From Deltaproteobacteria bacterium (GTDB taxonomy: Bacteria > Myxococcota_A > Polyangia > Polyangiales > JAFGIB01): DNA of 41,588 nt. Below, piece after piece: positions 8,674 through 17,644 of the stretch. Under the pieces are notes generated by a model. It saw only the letters and a program-made list of their open reading frames with translations. It was not told where the DNA came from and made no database searches. A program made the translations under genes and the position numbers. Where the stretch lies: positions 1-41,588 of the forward strand of contig JAFGIB010000054.1 in the NCBI GenBank assembly GCA_016929805.1, given 5' to 3'. The number at the start of each line of letters is the position of its first letter. The stretch's first letter is position 1.

Positions 8674-9098
8674 TATAATAAGTGGCATAAATACCCCGCT
8701 CGATGGTTTGCCGATGCGCTGAACGGTTTCGCTAGCCCATGGCTCCCGGATAGAAATACCCTTTTATTCGGCGGTGCCGGGTCCGCTCGCGATATCGCTT
8801 TTGGCGTCTTCAACGACTTTCGTAACGCTCGGCTCGCGAACCTCGGTCCCAACAACGGTATCGCCGCCGTACAGCGCATCGCTTTTCGTTACTTCTAACA
8901 GCTACTCAAACTCGAACACAAACTGCACTTTACCGCCGATTGCCTTTCTGTTATACCCCCCAAGAACGGGCTTTTACCTCACCCGCCGCCCCCTTAGCCC
9001 TTGCGCTTTTTATACGGCAAGGCGTCGGGAATCATGACATCGGAGAGCTCGACAAATTACACGCGATAAACCGCTTCTATAAACAAGGTAGAGTATGA
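8674..9098 (+). pseudogene. Decayed coding remnant truncated by repeat C1
   Basis: Immediately after repeat C1 one frame reads as protein-like sequence (NKWHKYPARWFADALNG, then WLPDRNTLLFGGAGSARD) to a TAA at 8896-8898. The same frame continues as QLLKLEHKLHFTADCLSVIPP and is lost in a run of C residues before the TAG at 8995. A shifted frame then carries ALFIRQGVGNHDIGELDK on to a TGA at 9096-9098. That TGA overlaps the ATG of the next gene (ATGA), as in a normal coupled gene pair. One stop plus one frameshift in a homopolymer, with a 5' end replaced by a repeat, suggests a pseudogene. I do not recognise the family, and a real but error-containing sequence is possible. Confidence 0.4.
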
Positions 9099-9994
9099 TT
9101 AAGAAAGAAAGACTTCTTCCCATCACATTATCAATTCTATCCATGGTTGTATTGAGCTGTGAAGAAACCGGATCGACCGATGCCTCTGAACCGTTTCAGA
9201 ATCAAAACGCCGATACGGGCGGTATACAGAATGCGAACCCAGGGACGTCAGGAAATGGTATTGCGGCGATCGAACCGATGAGCGGCGCCGGTGATTCTGA
9301 GACCGGTCCGGTTGCTGCTCAAGGGGGATCGATCGTTGCCCCCGTAACAGGAGGATCTCCTACAACAGGGGGAACAATGGCAAACGCGGGGATCGGTATT
9401 GCTGGCGGGTCCGGTATCGTTGCTGCCGAAGGCGGGCAAAGCGATTCGAGCGGAGAGACTTCGGACGCTGCGGTTGCACCGGTTCAAGATGCGAGCGACA
9501 ATGCCGATGCCGCTATTGCCGAATGTCTAGGGGCACACCAATTCACCGTAGAATCAGTGGATGTGGGTCAGCAATCTCTGTGCGACTATCAAGGGGATGT
9601 ACTGTTGATCGTCAACATCGCCGCGAATTGCGGATTAACAGCGTTACCTCAAGGATTCCCGGGACTCGTCCAACTGCAAACCAGCTATAGCGGCGAAGGT
9701 TTTAAGGTTCTAGGTGTCTGGAGCAATCAGTTCGCGAATCAAATGGGGAGTCCGACTAGACAGAGTCAGGTCATATCGGATTTTGGCGTCAACTTCCCCC
9801 TGTTTGCCGAAACCAATGTTAATCCCCCGAACGAGCATCCATTATTTACCTGGCTGAAAGCCGAAGCGGGCGGTGGTAATGTCGGATGGAACTTCGAAAA
9901 ATTTCTTGTCGCCCGCGACGGTTCGTTCATTAAGAGATATCTGTCACAGAGTACACCAGATCAAATCGTGGCGGACATCGAAGCCGCGCTCTAG
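9095..9994 (+). CDS. Glutathione-peroxidase-like lipoprotein
   Basis: A 299-residue predicted lipoprotein with a thiol peroxidase domain. The signal peptide ends in VLS-C (lipidated Cys22). Residues 25-140 form a low-complexity Gly/Ala/Ser/Thr linker. The C-terminal domain (about 148-299) matches the glutathione peroxidase family: VNIAANCGLT with peroxidatic Cys179, NQFA with Gln212, FPLFAETNVN, and WNFEKFLV with Trp265/Asn266, which together give the Cys-Gln-Trp-Asn tetrad. In bacteria such proteins usually use thioredoxin rather than glutathione. It would detoxify peroxides at the periplasmic face or outer surface. The Cys form is used even though this genome appears to make selenoproteins. 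The start overlaps the stop of the upstream remnant. Confidence 0.8.
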   Translation: MIKKERLLPITLSILSMVVLSCEETGSTDASEPFQNQNADTGGIQNANPGTSGNGIAAIEPMSGAGDSETGPVAAQGGSIVAPVTGGSPTTGGTMANAGIGIAGGSGIVAAEGGQSDSSGETSDAAVAPVQDASDNADAAIAECLGAHQFTVESVDVGQQSLCDYQGDVLLIVNIAANCGLTALPQGFPGLVQLQTSYSGEGFKVLGVWSNQFANQMGSPTRQSQVISDFGVNFPLFAETNVNPPNEHPLFTWLKAEAGGGNVGWNFEKFLVARDGSFIKRYLSQSTPDQIVADIEAAL

Positions 9995-10224
9995 GTTTGA
10001 CGCAACACGGCAATTAATATCAACCGTACGAGCACGCGCTGCGCTGAAACGGAATCGGACTTCTCATCCTATTCCGTCGGCGACGGCCGTTTTCGCTTCG
10101 CGAGACGACGATTCGAACTATTCGTTCGACTCGTGACAGTTGCACGTATCGTCGTTTTTTATCCGACCGATGGCTTTTTCGCGGATCACGAGGACAATAT
10201 TACGTCTACAACCCGATCGGCGCT
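9995..10224. other. Intergenic region, possible coding remnant
   Basis: A 230-bp gap between convergent genes. One plus-strand frame ending in a TAG about 10229 reads in a protein-like way (VARIVVFYPTDGFFADHED), but it has no clear start, ribosome-binding site or family match. I note it as a weak remnant only. No terminator hairpin was evident. Confidence 0.2.
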
Positions 10225-10992
10225 CTAGGGCGCCGTGATTTTCCGTTCGATATTGACCATTCTCGCGCCGCGGCCGAATATCGATCTGGTTCCCCCCTCC
10301 GCCGCCTGTTTCCAAACGCTTTCCCGATCGTCGACTACCGTGCCGGCCAAGAGCGAAACACCGCATTCAAAAAGCACGGGATGAAGCGGCGTGGTCGGTC
10401 CCACAACCGCGATATACGCGTTTTGACTGAGAGCGAGAAGTCGCGGCAGCGTCTTATTGACAAGCGTGGTTCCGGAGATCAGCACCACATCCTGTTCCGG
10501 TAAAAGATACTCGCAGGCGCTGTCGGGGAAATCCCCCGCTTGAGGTAGACGTTCCAAAATCGATAATCGACATTTTGAAGCTAGTTGTTGTAAACCAGGA
10601 AAGTGACCGATAACCGCCACTTTTTTTTCGGCAACCTCGGGGAGCAACAGATTAAAGACATTGATTTTCGAAGCCGACCAAATGGCTGGTCCAAATCTTT
10701 TTTCGATTGTATCGCGCGCGTTGCAAACTGAGTTGATCGCGGCGAGACCAATGGCCGCTTCCATAAAGCGCCACGATTTCGAAAGTTCCGCAAGTCGGCG
10801 AACTTTCATACCGCGAATAGAACCGGCCATGGGCACGGTTCTCTCGCCTTCGGGCGGCGTCATGGCGATTCCCACGCCGACCGATTGCACCAAAATCCAA
10901 TTCAGCCCGATGAGGCAATCCTCAACCACGATATCATCGGGAATCGATTCGATCAGGCGGTCGTAAACCATCCAACTCTTGTTACCAGCCAT
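10225..10992 (-). CDS. DUF4213/DUF364 protein (putative heavy-metal chelation family)
   Basis: A 255-residue cytoplasmic protein resembling the DUF4213 (N-terminal) plus DUF364 (C-terminal) architecture, annotated in databases as putative heavy-metal chelation. Supporting blocks are an N-terminal helical part followed by a beta segment (GIAMTPPEG), then a Rossmann-like C-terminal half with KVAVIGHFPGL, a run ending EQDVVLISGTTLVNKTL, and VVGPTTPLHPVLFECGV. The last block is characteristic of the family as I remember it. Its start is 4 bases after the xdhC stop, so the two are probably co-translated. Relatives are often found near molybdenum-enzyme or metal-transport genes. A role in cofactor or metal handling for the nearby formate dehydrogenase is inference. 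Confidence 0.7.
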   Translation of the reverse strand: MAGNKSWMVYDRLIESIPDDIVVEDCLIGLNWILVQSVGVGIAMTPPEGERTVPMAGSIRGMKVRRLAELSKSWRFMEAAIGLAAINSVCNARDTIEKRFGPAIWSASKINVFNLLLPEVAEKKVAVIGHFPGLQQLASKCRLSILERLPQAGDFPDSACEYLLPEQDVVLISGTTLVNKTLPRLLALSQNAYIAVVGPTTPLHPVLFECGVSLLAGTVVDDRESVWKQAAEGGTRSIFGRGARMVNIERKITAP

Positions 10993-10996
10993 GGGT

Positions 10997-11803
10997 TTAC
11001 AGTGTGACTCGACTATGATCGAGCGAGCCTCCGTTCATCACCAACACCATTTCCGCGATGATCGAAAGAGCGATTTCTTCAGGTAAACGACCCCCGATTC
11101 TTATACCCACGGGGGCGTAGACCCGCTGGTCGACCAGCGCACCGCGCGAGCGCAAATTTTTGAGAATGGTTTCGACTTTTTTGTTGCTACCGATCATCCC
11201 GATATAGGGCACCTCGCGATTGCGCAGAATCTGCTCGAGACAGGACTGATCGTGCGCGTGCCCGTGCGTGACGATAATGCAGTAGCTCGATCGCGTGAGT
11301 TGAATGGATTCATCCAGCGTCTCATAGGGCTTACAAACGCGCTCGATCGCGGACGGAAATCGTTCGGCCGAGGCGAACTCCTCCCGACTGTCGAAAACGC
11401 GGTAGGGTAGGTTTAGTATTTCACAAAATTTGCTCAGCTTTTCACCGATATGCCCGCCACCGAAGATTACGATTTCCGGTCTCGGTATGATGGGTTCGAT
11501 AAACACCGTCAGCGACCCGCCGCAAATTCCCTGGGTTTCATGGTCATCGGTTGTTTTCCACTCTTCCCCGTTCAGCGAGAAGTCAAGACTGGCGCAACGG
11601 TCCTGCTCGATGCATTTGATCGCCGCTTGCTTGCTGATATGCTCCAGCTCTCCGCCGCCGACCGATCCGGCGATCTCGCCTTGCCGGTTGACGACCATCT
11701 TCGAGCCCAGGCCCCGCGGCACCGACCCCTCGGCCTTAATAACCGTGATCATCGCGCAGGGCACGCCCCGGTCAAACCATTCAGTGATTTTCTTCAGCCA
11801 CAT
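10997..11803 (-). CDS. xdhC: XdhC/CoxF-family molybdoenzyme maturation factor
   Basis: A 268-residue protein of the XdhC family, which binds molybdenum cofactor and supports its sulfuration and insertion into xanthine-dehydrogenase-type enzymes. Visible: the N-terminal XdhC_CoxI block (VIKAEGSVPRGLGSKM, then GSVGGGELE), a central CGGSLTVFIEP, a Rossmann-type stretch (IVIFGGGHIGEKL), then THGHAHDQ, YIGMIGSNKK and the terminal PVGIRIGGRLPEEIALSI signature. I chose the ATG at 11803 because AAGGTAGG sits just upstream; the frame remains open for 41 further codons without family similarity. No molybdenum hydroxylase lies in the window, and the nearest Mo/W enzyme is the formate dehydrogenase on the same strand, separated by a repeat C element. 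Confidence 0.9.
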   Translation of the reverse strand: MWLKKITEWFDRGVPCAMITVIKAEGSVPRGLGSKMVVNRQGEIAGSVGGGELEHISKQAAIKCIEQDRCASLDFSLNGEEWKTTDDHETQGICGGSLTVFIEPIIPRPEIVIFGGGHIGEKLSKFCEILNLPYRVFDSREEFASAERFPSAIERVCKPYETLDESIQLTRSSYCIIVTHGHAHDQSCLEQILRNREVPYIGMIGSNKKVETILKNLRSRGALVDQRVYAPVGIRIGGRLPEEIALSIIAEMVLVMNGGSLDHSRVTL

Positions 11804-12162
11804 GCCTACCTTATATAATGAATTGGCGCGAGGGCAAGCAACGCGATTATTCGATGCATCGTCGGCGCTAGCGTGCTCAATACTATTGATGTAGCTACGC
11901 GTGTACAACGCGTCGCCGCGCGGCAAACGGGTCCCGATGGTCGAAATGAACCTTAACGTTGCAAAAAACGTCGAGCGGAAACGCGAAAAAAGCGATGAAA
12001 TAAGGGCGCGCGGAACTTTTTATGGACCAGAGCTCAGTACACCCTAAGTAAGGGCCAAAAAAAGTGAGCACGCCCTTAGTTCGCGCTATTTTTCGCGAGT
12101 GAAGCGGTTTACGCCGACGAGGTTTTTGCTACGTTGAGTTAGACCCTGTGAGAGCCTTACAA
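11804..12162. other. Intergenic region between the fdh operon and xdhC
   Basis: A 359-bp gap on the minus-strand path from the formate dehydrogenase genes to xdhC. More than half of it (11951-12139) is repeat C2, inserted where co-transcription would otherwise be expected. The remaining 150 bp upstream of xdhC probably hold its promoter; I could not place the boxes. Confidence 0.5.
11951..12139. repeat. Palindromic repeat family C, copy C2
   Basis: A 189-bp copy in the same orientation as C1. The left end CCTTAACGTTGCAA is exact; the right end has diverged (TTGCTACGTTGAGT). Internal blocks CGTCGAGCGGAAACGCGAAA, GGGCGCGCGGAACTTTT and GTGAGCACGCCC are shared with C1. It lies between the formate dehydrogenase membrane-subunit stop and xdhC. 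Confidence 0.85.
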
Positions 12163-14310
12163 CTAGTCGGTTTCTTTGGCGAGAACGGGCGTCAGCATGG
12201 CGCCTATCTTAAAGAGCAGAATGGTCGCGGAGATTAGCCCGATGGATACCGCCCATTCAACCAGGCTCGGAGAGTAAGCGCTCGGCAAGGTTTGTGGTAT
12301 CGGGCCTTTGAGATCCATCGCGAAAAGCACCACGTTCGCCCTATTGAGCACGATGCCTCCTAAACAAAGCAACGCACCCGCCAATAAAACGCCGGGGTTG
12401 CTGCGTAGCTTCGCGCTCGATAGCAGGATCAATGCGAGCAAACCGCCGACTAAGGTCTCGATGAGAAAGAGGACCGTATTGGGTCCCTCCAGCCCGGCGG
12501 TGAATCCGCCTCGAAGGGCAAGATCGCCGAGCCGAACCACTTGGTAGATGAGCAAGGCGATGAAGGTCGTCCTAGCCAGCGAGGCGAGCTGCTCGATTTT
12601 AGTCGCACGGCCGAAGCTCTTGGCGATCCACATTTCCATGAGAATGACCAAGGAGAGGCCCGCCGCGATCGACGAAAGGAAGAAATTGACGGGAATGATC
12701 GGCGACCACCACAAGGGGTCCAGCTTATCGGGCATGAGTAGAAAGAGAGAGCCCAACGAGCTTTGGTGCATGGTCGAGAAGGTAACCGCGGCAATGGCCA
12801 ACATGATCGGCACCGGCTTGCTACCTTCTTTACGGCGGAACGCGAACGCCATGACGGCAAAAACGACAAAGGCGATCGCCGTCCAAATCAAGTCGCGAGA
12901 CATTAGGTAAACGAACAGCGAGACCGCCACGATCACGTAGATCGGCGCCCACTTCGTCCAAAGCTCGATGCCTCGCCTGCTGTCCAAACGCTCCAGCACA
13001 ACCGGCATGAACTCGGCGAAGAGAATGGTCACGTACAAACCAACGCACCAGGAGACCTCGAACATCGCCGAATGTTCCGGCGCTTGAACGCCGAGCTGCC
13101 AGAAATGCCACGGAAGCCCAAGGTCGGCGACCAGCGTTACCATGACAAAACTGTAGCTCAACAGCCCCATCAACACGGCGCCTCGGCCTATTGAGTACAA
13201 CTCCTTGCGATGGAAAACGTAGATCAGCCCCGCGGTGGCGAAGGCGCCTCCGGCCACCGCGATCCAGACGAGGTCGAATACTATCCAAAGACCCCAGGCG
13301 TAGGTATCGGAAAGATTGGTGCTGCCTCCGAGGCCCAACGCGAATCGAGCGACCATCGCCACGCCGGCGAGCAGCGCCAGTATTCCAAGCAGGATGGTTG
13401 CCGGTGTAAAGAGCTTTGTTTTGAGCGTGGCGAAGCCGGGACCGTGGGTTTTATCGCTCGCGACCTCTGTTTTTGCCACCTCTTCTTTGCGTTTTTTCAG
13501 AGAGTAGGTCATTCCCAGAACGCCGCCCAAAATCGCTACCGCCGGCGGTACGGCGGTAAGCGCCGGAATGCTATGCGCCGGGTAGCTTTCGTTTCCGACA
13601 TCCGGGAGGCCGATCTCGCTGAAGGGAACGCTTGCAAGATAGAGAACGGCGGTTCCACCGGCTTCTTTCTCGCCGTATATATGGTCGATATATCGCTCCG
13701 GATTTGCTTTGATGCGGGCTTTGGCTTCGGCCAGCACATCTTCGCGTTTTCCGAATTTCAGCGCCTCGGTAGGACACTGCTTCACGCATGCCGGCTCGGC
13801 GAGCGCTTGAGCCTCGCGTTCAGCCGAATCCGGAGATAAGGGCTTGCGGTTGCGCTCGACCGGCAGCGGCTCTTGCAGCCGATCAAAACACAAGTCGCAT
13901 TTATGGATCTTCGGGGCCAGAGAATCCCAGTCCGCCGTGGGCGCGCCGAAAGGACAAGCCCACATGCAATACCTGCAACCGATGCACTTATCGGCGTCGT
14001 AGATCACCGCGCCGCTCTCGGTTTTGTAAAGCGCCGTAACCGGGCAGGCCGATACGCACGCCGGCTCGTTGCAGTGCATGCACTGCAGCTTGGCAAATAC
14101 GTACTTCATCCCGCCGGGCTTTTCCGCATCCGGAATTTCGTGAAAGGTTATCATGGTGAAGGTTTTCGCGGAGAGCGTCGCCGGATTCTGTAAACCCAGC
14201 TCGCTCATCTCGGTATGCTCCGCGCGAAGCTCGTTCCACTGTTTACAGGTCACCTGGCAAGAGCGGCAACCGATGCAATAGGTTGTATCGATTAGAAAGG
14301 CGTTGCTCAT
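12163..14310 (-). CDS. Fused formate dehydrogenase iron-sulfur subunit and NrfD-like membrane subunit
   Basis: A 715-residue fusion. Residues 1-215 are the beta (electron-transfer) subunit with four 4Fe-4S Cys groups: CIGCRSCQVTC (12-22), CMHCNEPACVSACP (77-90), CIGCRYCMWACP (109-120) and a CDLC plus CVKQCP set (138-179). A hydrophobic anchor at about 247-270 follows. From about 300 to the end is a multi-spanning NrfD/HybB-type quinone-interacting subunit, with LPWHFWQ, MHQSSLGSLF and PLWWSP followed by a long hydrophobic segment. It would carry electrons from the alpha subunit to quinone. The classical heme-b gamma subunit (FdnI) is absent. The ATG at 14310 follows GGGAGGAAATC and starts 10 bases after the alpha-subunit stop. 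The upstream 18-codon extension overlaps the alpha gene and lacks similarity. Confidence 0.88.
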   Translation of the reverse strand: MSNAFLIDTTYCIGCRSCQVTCKQWNELRAEHTEMSELGLQNPATLSAKTFTMITFHEIPDAEKPGGMKYVFAKLQCMHCNEPACVSACPVTALYKTESGAVIYDADKCIGCRYCMWACPFGAPTADWDSLAPKIHKCDLCFDRLQEPLPVERNRKPLSPDSAEREAQALAEPACVKQCPTEALKFGKREDVLAEAKARIKANPERYIDHIYGEKEAGGTAVLYLASVPFSEIGLPDVGNESYPAHSIPALTAVPPAVAILGGVLGMTYSLKKRKEEVAKTEVASDKTHGPGFATLKTKLFTPATILLGILALLAGVAMVARFALGLGGSTNLSDTYAWGLWIVFDLVWIAVAGGAFATAGLIYVFHRKELYSIGRGAVLMGLLSYSFVMVTLVADLGLPWHFWQLGVQAPEHSAMFEVSWCVGLYVTILFAEFMPVVLERLDSRRGIELWTKWAPIYVIVAVSLFVYLMSRDLIWTAIAFVVFAVMAFAFRRKEGSKPVPIMLAIAAVTFSTMHQSSLGSLFLLMPDKLDPLWWSPIIPVNFFLSSIAAGLSLVILMEMWIAKSFGRATKIEQLASLARTTFIALLIYQVVRLGDLALRGGFTAGLEGPNTVLFLIETLVGGLLALILLSSAKLRSNPGVLLAGALLCLGGIVLNRANVVLFAMDLKGPIPQTLPSAYSPSLVEWAVSIGLISATILLFKIGAMLTPVLAKETD

Positions 14311-14320
14311 GATTTCCTCC

Positions 14321-17300
14321 CTAGCCCTTTGATTCGCCCGAGGTTGCTTTTTCGAGGTTGACAAGACAGGCCTTACTCTCCTGACACCAGACGTTCGGAT
14401 CCGCGGCGTCGATGGTTATCACATTTGTGCTCGGCCCTTTAGACAGCCCTTTGTATCCCCAGTTGTACGGCATCCAAACCGTGGTGACCTCTCGGCCGCA
14501 AACCTTGAGCGGTTGCATGCGATTAGTCACAACAGCCTTGACCACGACCTCACCTCTCGCCGACCAGACCCGGACCTTTTCGCCGCTTTTTACCCCGAGT
14601 TTCTTCGCGAGCTTCGGAGGTATCTCGACGAACGGTTCTGGAACGAGCTCGTTGAGCCAGGTCACGTTTCGAGTCGTCGACCCCGCGCACCAGTGCTCCG
14701 CGAGGCTCGCCGTGCAGAGCACATAGGGATATTTATCCGCCGTACCGATGGGTTGTTTATCGGGCAACCGTGGGTACTTGAGGCACGGATTTACTTGTAC
14801 CTTGGGGTGGAGCAGGTTCTTAACCGGACTCTCCACCGGCTCGTAGAATTCCGGGATGGGGCCGTCGCTGAGCAGGCTCGATTTATCGCGCGGCATGCCC
14901 TCGACCTTGGGATCCGGATGGTAATAGGGAATCGCGACCATGCGGCCCACGCCCTCGGCGGTCATGCGGAAAGCTCGCTGTCCGTTTTCGGTTTCCGGGC
15001 CGTCGGTTAAAGAAGGCACGTCGGGAACATCCCAGCCGGTCCATCGGCCCTTGTCAGCGTCCCACCAGATAAGCGCGTTCTTTGGATCAAACGGCTTTCC
15101 CGTTTCGTCGCAAGAAGCGCGATTGTAGATAATACGCATGTTACCCGGCCAGCTCCAGGCGAAGTTCGGGAAGAGCCCCAGCCCGCTCGGGTCGGTTTTG
15201 TTGTCGCGCCGCTTGCTGAGATTGATTCCGTTCTTAAAAATCCCCGCGTAGATCCAGTTTCCCGAGGATGTGGAGCCGTCGGCCTGAAGCTCGCCGATGC
15301 CTCCGATCATCTCTCCTGTTTTCAAGTTCGTTCCGTTTATCTCTTTTAGCACGGCCTCCGCCATGTTGGGTGAATCGTAATCCCAGACCGCGCGCTTAAA
15401 GATCTGGTCTTTTTCCTCGGTCGAGTCCTTGTACAGATCGCGGATCTTTTTATAGAGAAGATCGATGATTTCTAGGTCGCTTTTCGCTTCCCCGGGCGGC
15501 TTCACTCCAGCGTAACGCCACTGAACCATTCGCCCCGAGTTGGTTATCGAGCCCTCCTTTTCCATGAAATAAGCGGCCGGCAAGAGCAATACCTCGGTTT
15601 TTATCGACTTCGGGTCGGTTCCGGGTCTTTGCCAAAAGCTCGCGGTTTCCGTGTCCCAGAGTTCCTCCACGACGATCATCTCGATCTGACTCAACGTCTC
15701 GTGCACCAGGTTGAGGTTCGGATTGGTCACCATGGGGTTTTGCCCCAGGATGTATAGAAGCTTCAAATCCCCTTTAAGAGCGGCCGATTCGAGCATGTTT
15801 AAAATCGAATAATTCTTGGTCGCGTTCTTGCGCATCAACCAGCCATAACCAAAGTCGTTTTCGGCGGTCGCGGCGTTTCCGAACCACGCTTTGAGCGCGT
15901 TTAACACGAACTTCGCGCGGAAAGTTCCGTGTTTCTTGGCGTAGTCGTGAAGCGTGGGTAGGTTGTGATCGGGTTGCGAGGTATAGCCCGCGAAATAGGT
16001 ATATAGGACCGACATATCGCAGGCCCCCTGGACATTCGGCTCGCCGCGCAGCGCGTTCACGCCGCCGCCCGGCTTGCCGATGTTGCCAAGCAAAAACTGA
16101 ATGATTCCGTAACAGCGAATGCCCTGCGCGCCGGTCGTGTGTTGGGTCATTCCCAAGGCGTAGAGTATCGTCCCCGGCCGGTTCTTGGCGAAGGTCTCCG
16201 CGATCAGCCGAATCTGCTCAGCGGGGATTCCAGTGATCTGCGAGGCGACCTCCGGGGTATAACGCGAGTAATGCGCTTTGAGCTTGGCGAAGACGCAATT
16301 TGGATCGTCGAAGCTCGTGGCTTTAAGCGGTGTTTTGCTTACTTCATCTAGCTGGTAGCCCCACGAGGAGTTTTCGTACTTGTGGGTCTCAGGGTCAAAG
16401 CCCGAGAACAGCCCGTCGTTGAAAGCGAACTCAGGCTTCATCAGGTATAACGCATTGGTATGGGCTCGGAGATATTGCTCGTCGTAAAGCTTGTTTTCGA
16501 TGATGTAACTGATGATCGCGCCCAGATAAGCGATATCGGTACCCGGCCTTATTCGCGCATAGATATCCGCTATGGATGAAGTTCGAGTGAACCGCGGATC
16601 CACGTGGATGACCTTGGCGCCGTTTGCCTGGGCCTTTTGAATCCACTTTATCGCCATCACGTGGTTTTCCGCGCAGTTGCTCCCTCCGATGAGGAAAGCC
16701 TTAGCATTTTTCATATCTATCCAATGGTTCGTCATGGCGCCCCGGCCGAAACCTGCCCCCAAACTGGGGACCGTGGGGCTGTGTCAGAGCCGAGCCTGGT
16801 GTTCGATATAAGGCGTTCCGATCAGCCGGCCCATTTTCGCGAAAAGGTAACACTCCTCGTTCGTGTTCTGAGCTCCTCCCATGAAACCGATGGCCTCGGT
16901 GCGATTGACCTTGTACTCGACGTCACCCTCTTTTTCGGTCGCTATCCAGTTCTTATCGCGAACTTCCTTTATCTTTTTCGCAATCCGAGTGATGGCGTCA
17001 TCCCAGCTAATCTCTTCCCAGTGGTCGCTACCCGGCGCTCTGTAAAGCGGCTTTTTCACGCGTTGCTCGGAATAATGGGTCTCGAACATCGCCGAGCCCT
17101 TGCTGCATAGAGCTCCCTCGCTGACGATATGATCGGGATCGCCCTCTAAATTAACGAGCTTTCCTTCTTTGACGTGCGCCACCATTCCGCAGCCGCACGA
17201 GCAGAAGTTGCACGAGGTTGTAAACTCCTCGACACCCTCGAGCTTTTTCTTTTCTTCTCTCGCGTAAGCCTTTTGTTGTTGTATGCCAAAACCGGTTAGG

Positions 17301-17359
17301 GTGACACCGGCTCCCCCGGCAGTCATCTTCAGCCACGACCTTCGAGTGATGTTCGACAT
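14321..17359 (-). CDS. fdnG: Formate dehydrogenase-N/O alpha subunit, selenocysteine-containing, Tat-exported
   Basis: A 1012-residue molybdenum/tungsten formate dehydrogenase catalytic subunit, read through an in-frame TGA (16784-16786) as selenocysteine 192. It is close in length to E. coli FdnG (1015, Sec196). Order: a twin-arginine signal (TRRSWLKMTAG, residues 5-15), a 4Fe-4S set Cys50/53/57/85, the active-site block EHQARL-Sec-HSPTV followed by GFGRGAMTNHW, then the molybdopterin-binding domains through to the C-terminal dinucleotide-binding region (NVITIDAADPNVWCQ). The same frame is open on both sides of the TGA, and both sides align with FdnG around the active site. It would oxidise formate in the periplasm. 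The start ATG 17359 has AAAGGAT upstream; the longer start at 17398 would bury the Tat motif. The genome must supply SelA/B/C/D and FdhD, which are not in this window. Confidence 0.95.
16750..16786 (-). promoter_or_regulatory. Bacterial SECIS-like element for selenocysteine at TGA
   Basis: Directly after the TGA, inside the coding sequence, the mRNA can form a hairpin: CCCCA (16769-16765), loop GUU (16764-16762), UGGGG (16761-16757). Counting the U of UGA as 1, a U falls at position 17 just before the stem and GU at 23-24 in the loop. These are the offsets of the SelB-contacting bases described for E. coli fdhF. The pairing is by eye. Confidence 0.8.
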
Positions 17360-17644
17360 ATCAGATCCTTTCGTAAGTTTTTCGCTGCTGTTATCCAAAC
17401 GCCTCTGCGCGGTTTTGACGGCTCCGCGTCATGTCCGCTCGGCATCGGTATTTTTGAGCTCGCCAGTCGCCGTTTTTTCTTTCCAGCGCTTCGTCAACGC
17501 ATTAGAAGCAATCGGCGCTGATTAAAAAATACTATAAGCGCGAATTATCACAATAAAAAAAATGTATGGACATGGAATTATTTTGCGATTGACGTTTTGT
17601 GCGCACCGGTTGCGATAGCGAGGTTGCGATGGCAACCTTTGGCT
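17360..17644. other. Divergent promoter region of fdnG and lgt
   Basis: A 285-bp gap between the divergent fdnG and lgt genes, AT-rich around 17525-17585. TTATAGTAT-like sequence read on the minus strand near 17530-17540 could be a -10 box for fdnG, but no good -35 partner is evident. No FNR- or NarL-type site could be called with confidence. Confidence 0.3.

Larger units (their letters stand above)
8182..9094. other. Repeat-rich intergenic region with gene debris
   Basis: This 913-bp gap between the kinase start and the peroxidase-like lipoprotein holds repeat B1 (8321-8426), a full-length repeat C1 (8484-8673), and a broken reading frame running to the next start codon (8674-9098). I see no intact gene. 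Confidence 0.6.

Noticed and set aside
13210..13839. 209-codon plus-strand open frame over the iron-sulfur/NrfD fusion gene
   Set aside because: It is antisense to clearly conserved Cys clusters and membrane segments, with no domain of its own.
16784..16786. TGA splitting formate dehydrogenase alpha into two genes, or a nonsense mutation
   Set aside because: The TGA sits at the known selenocysteine site, the same frame is open on both sides with matching family sequence, and a SECIS-like hairpin follows.
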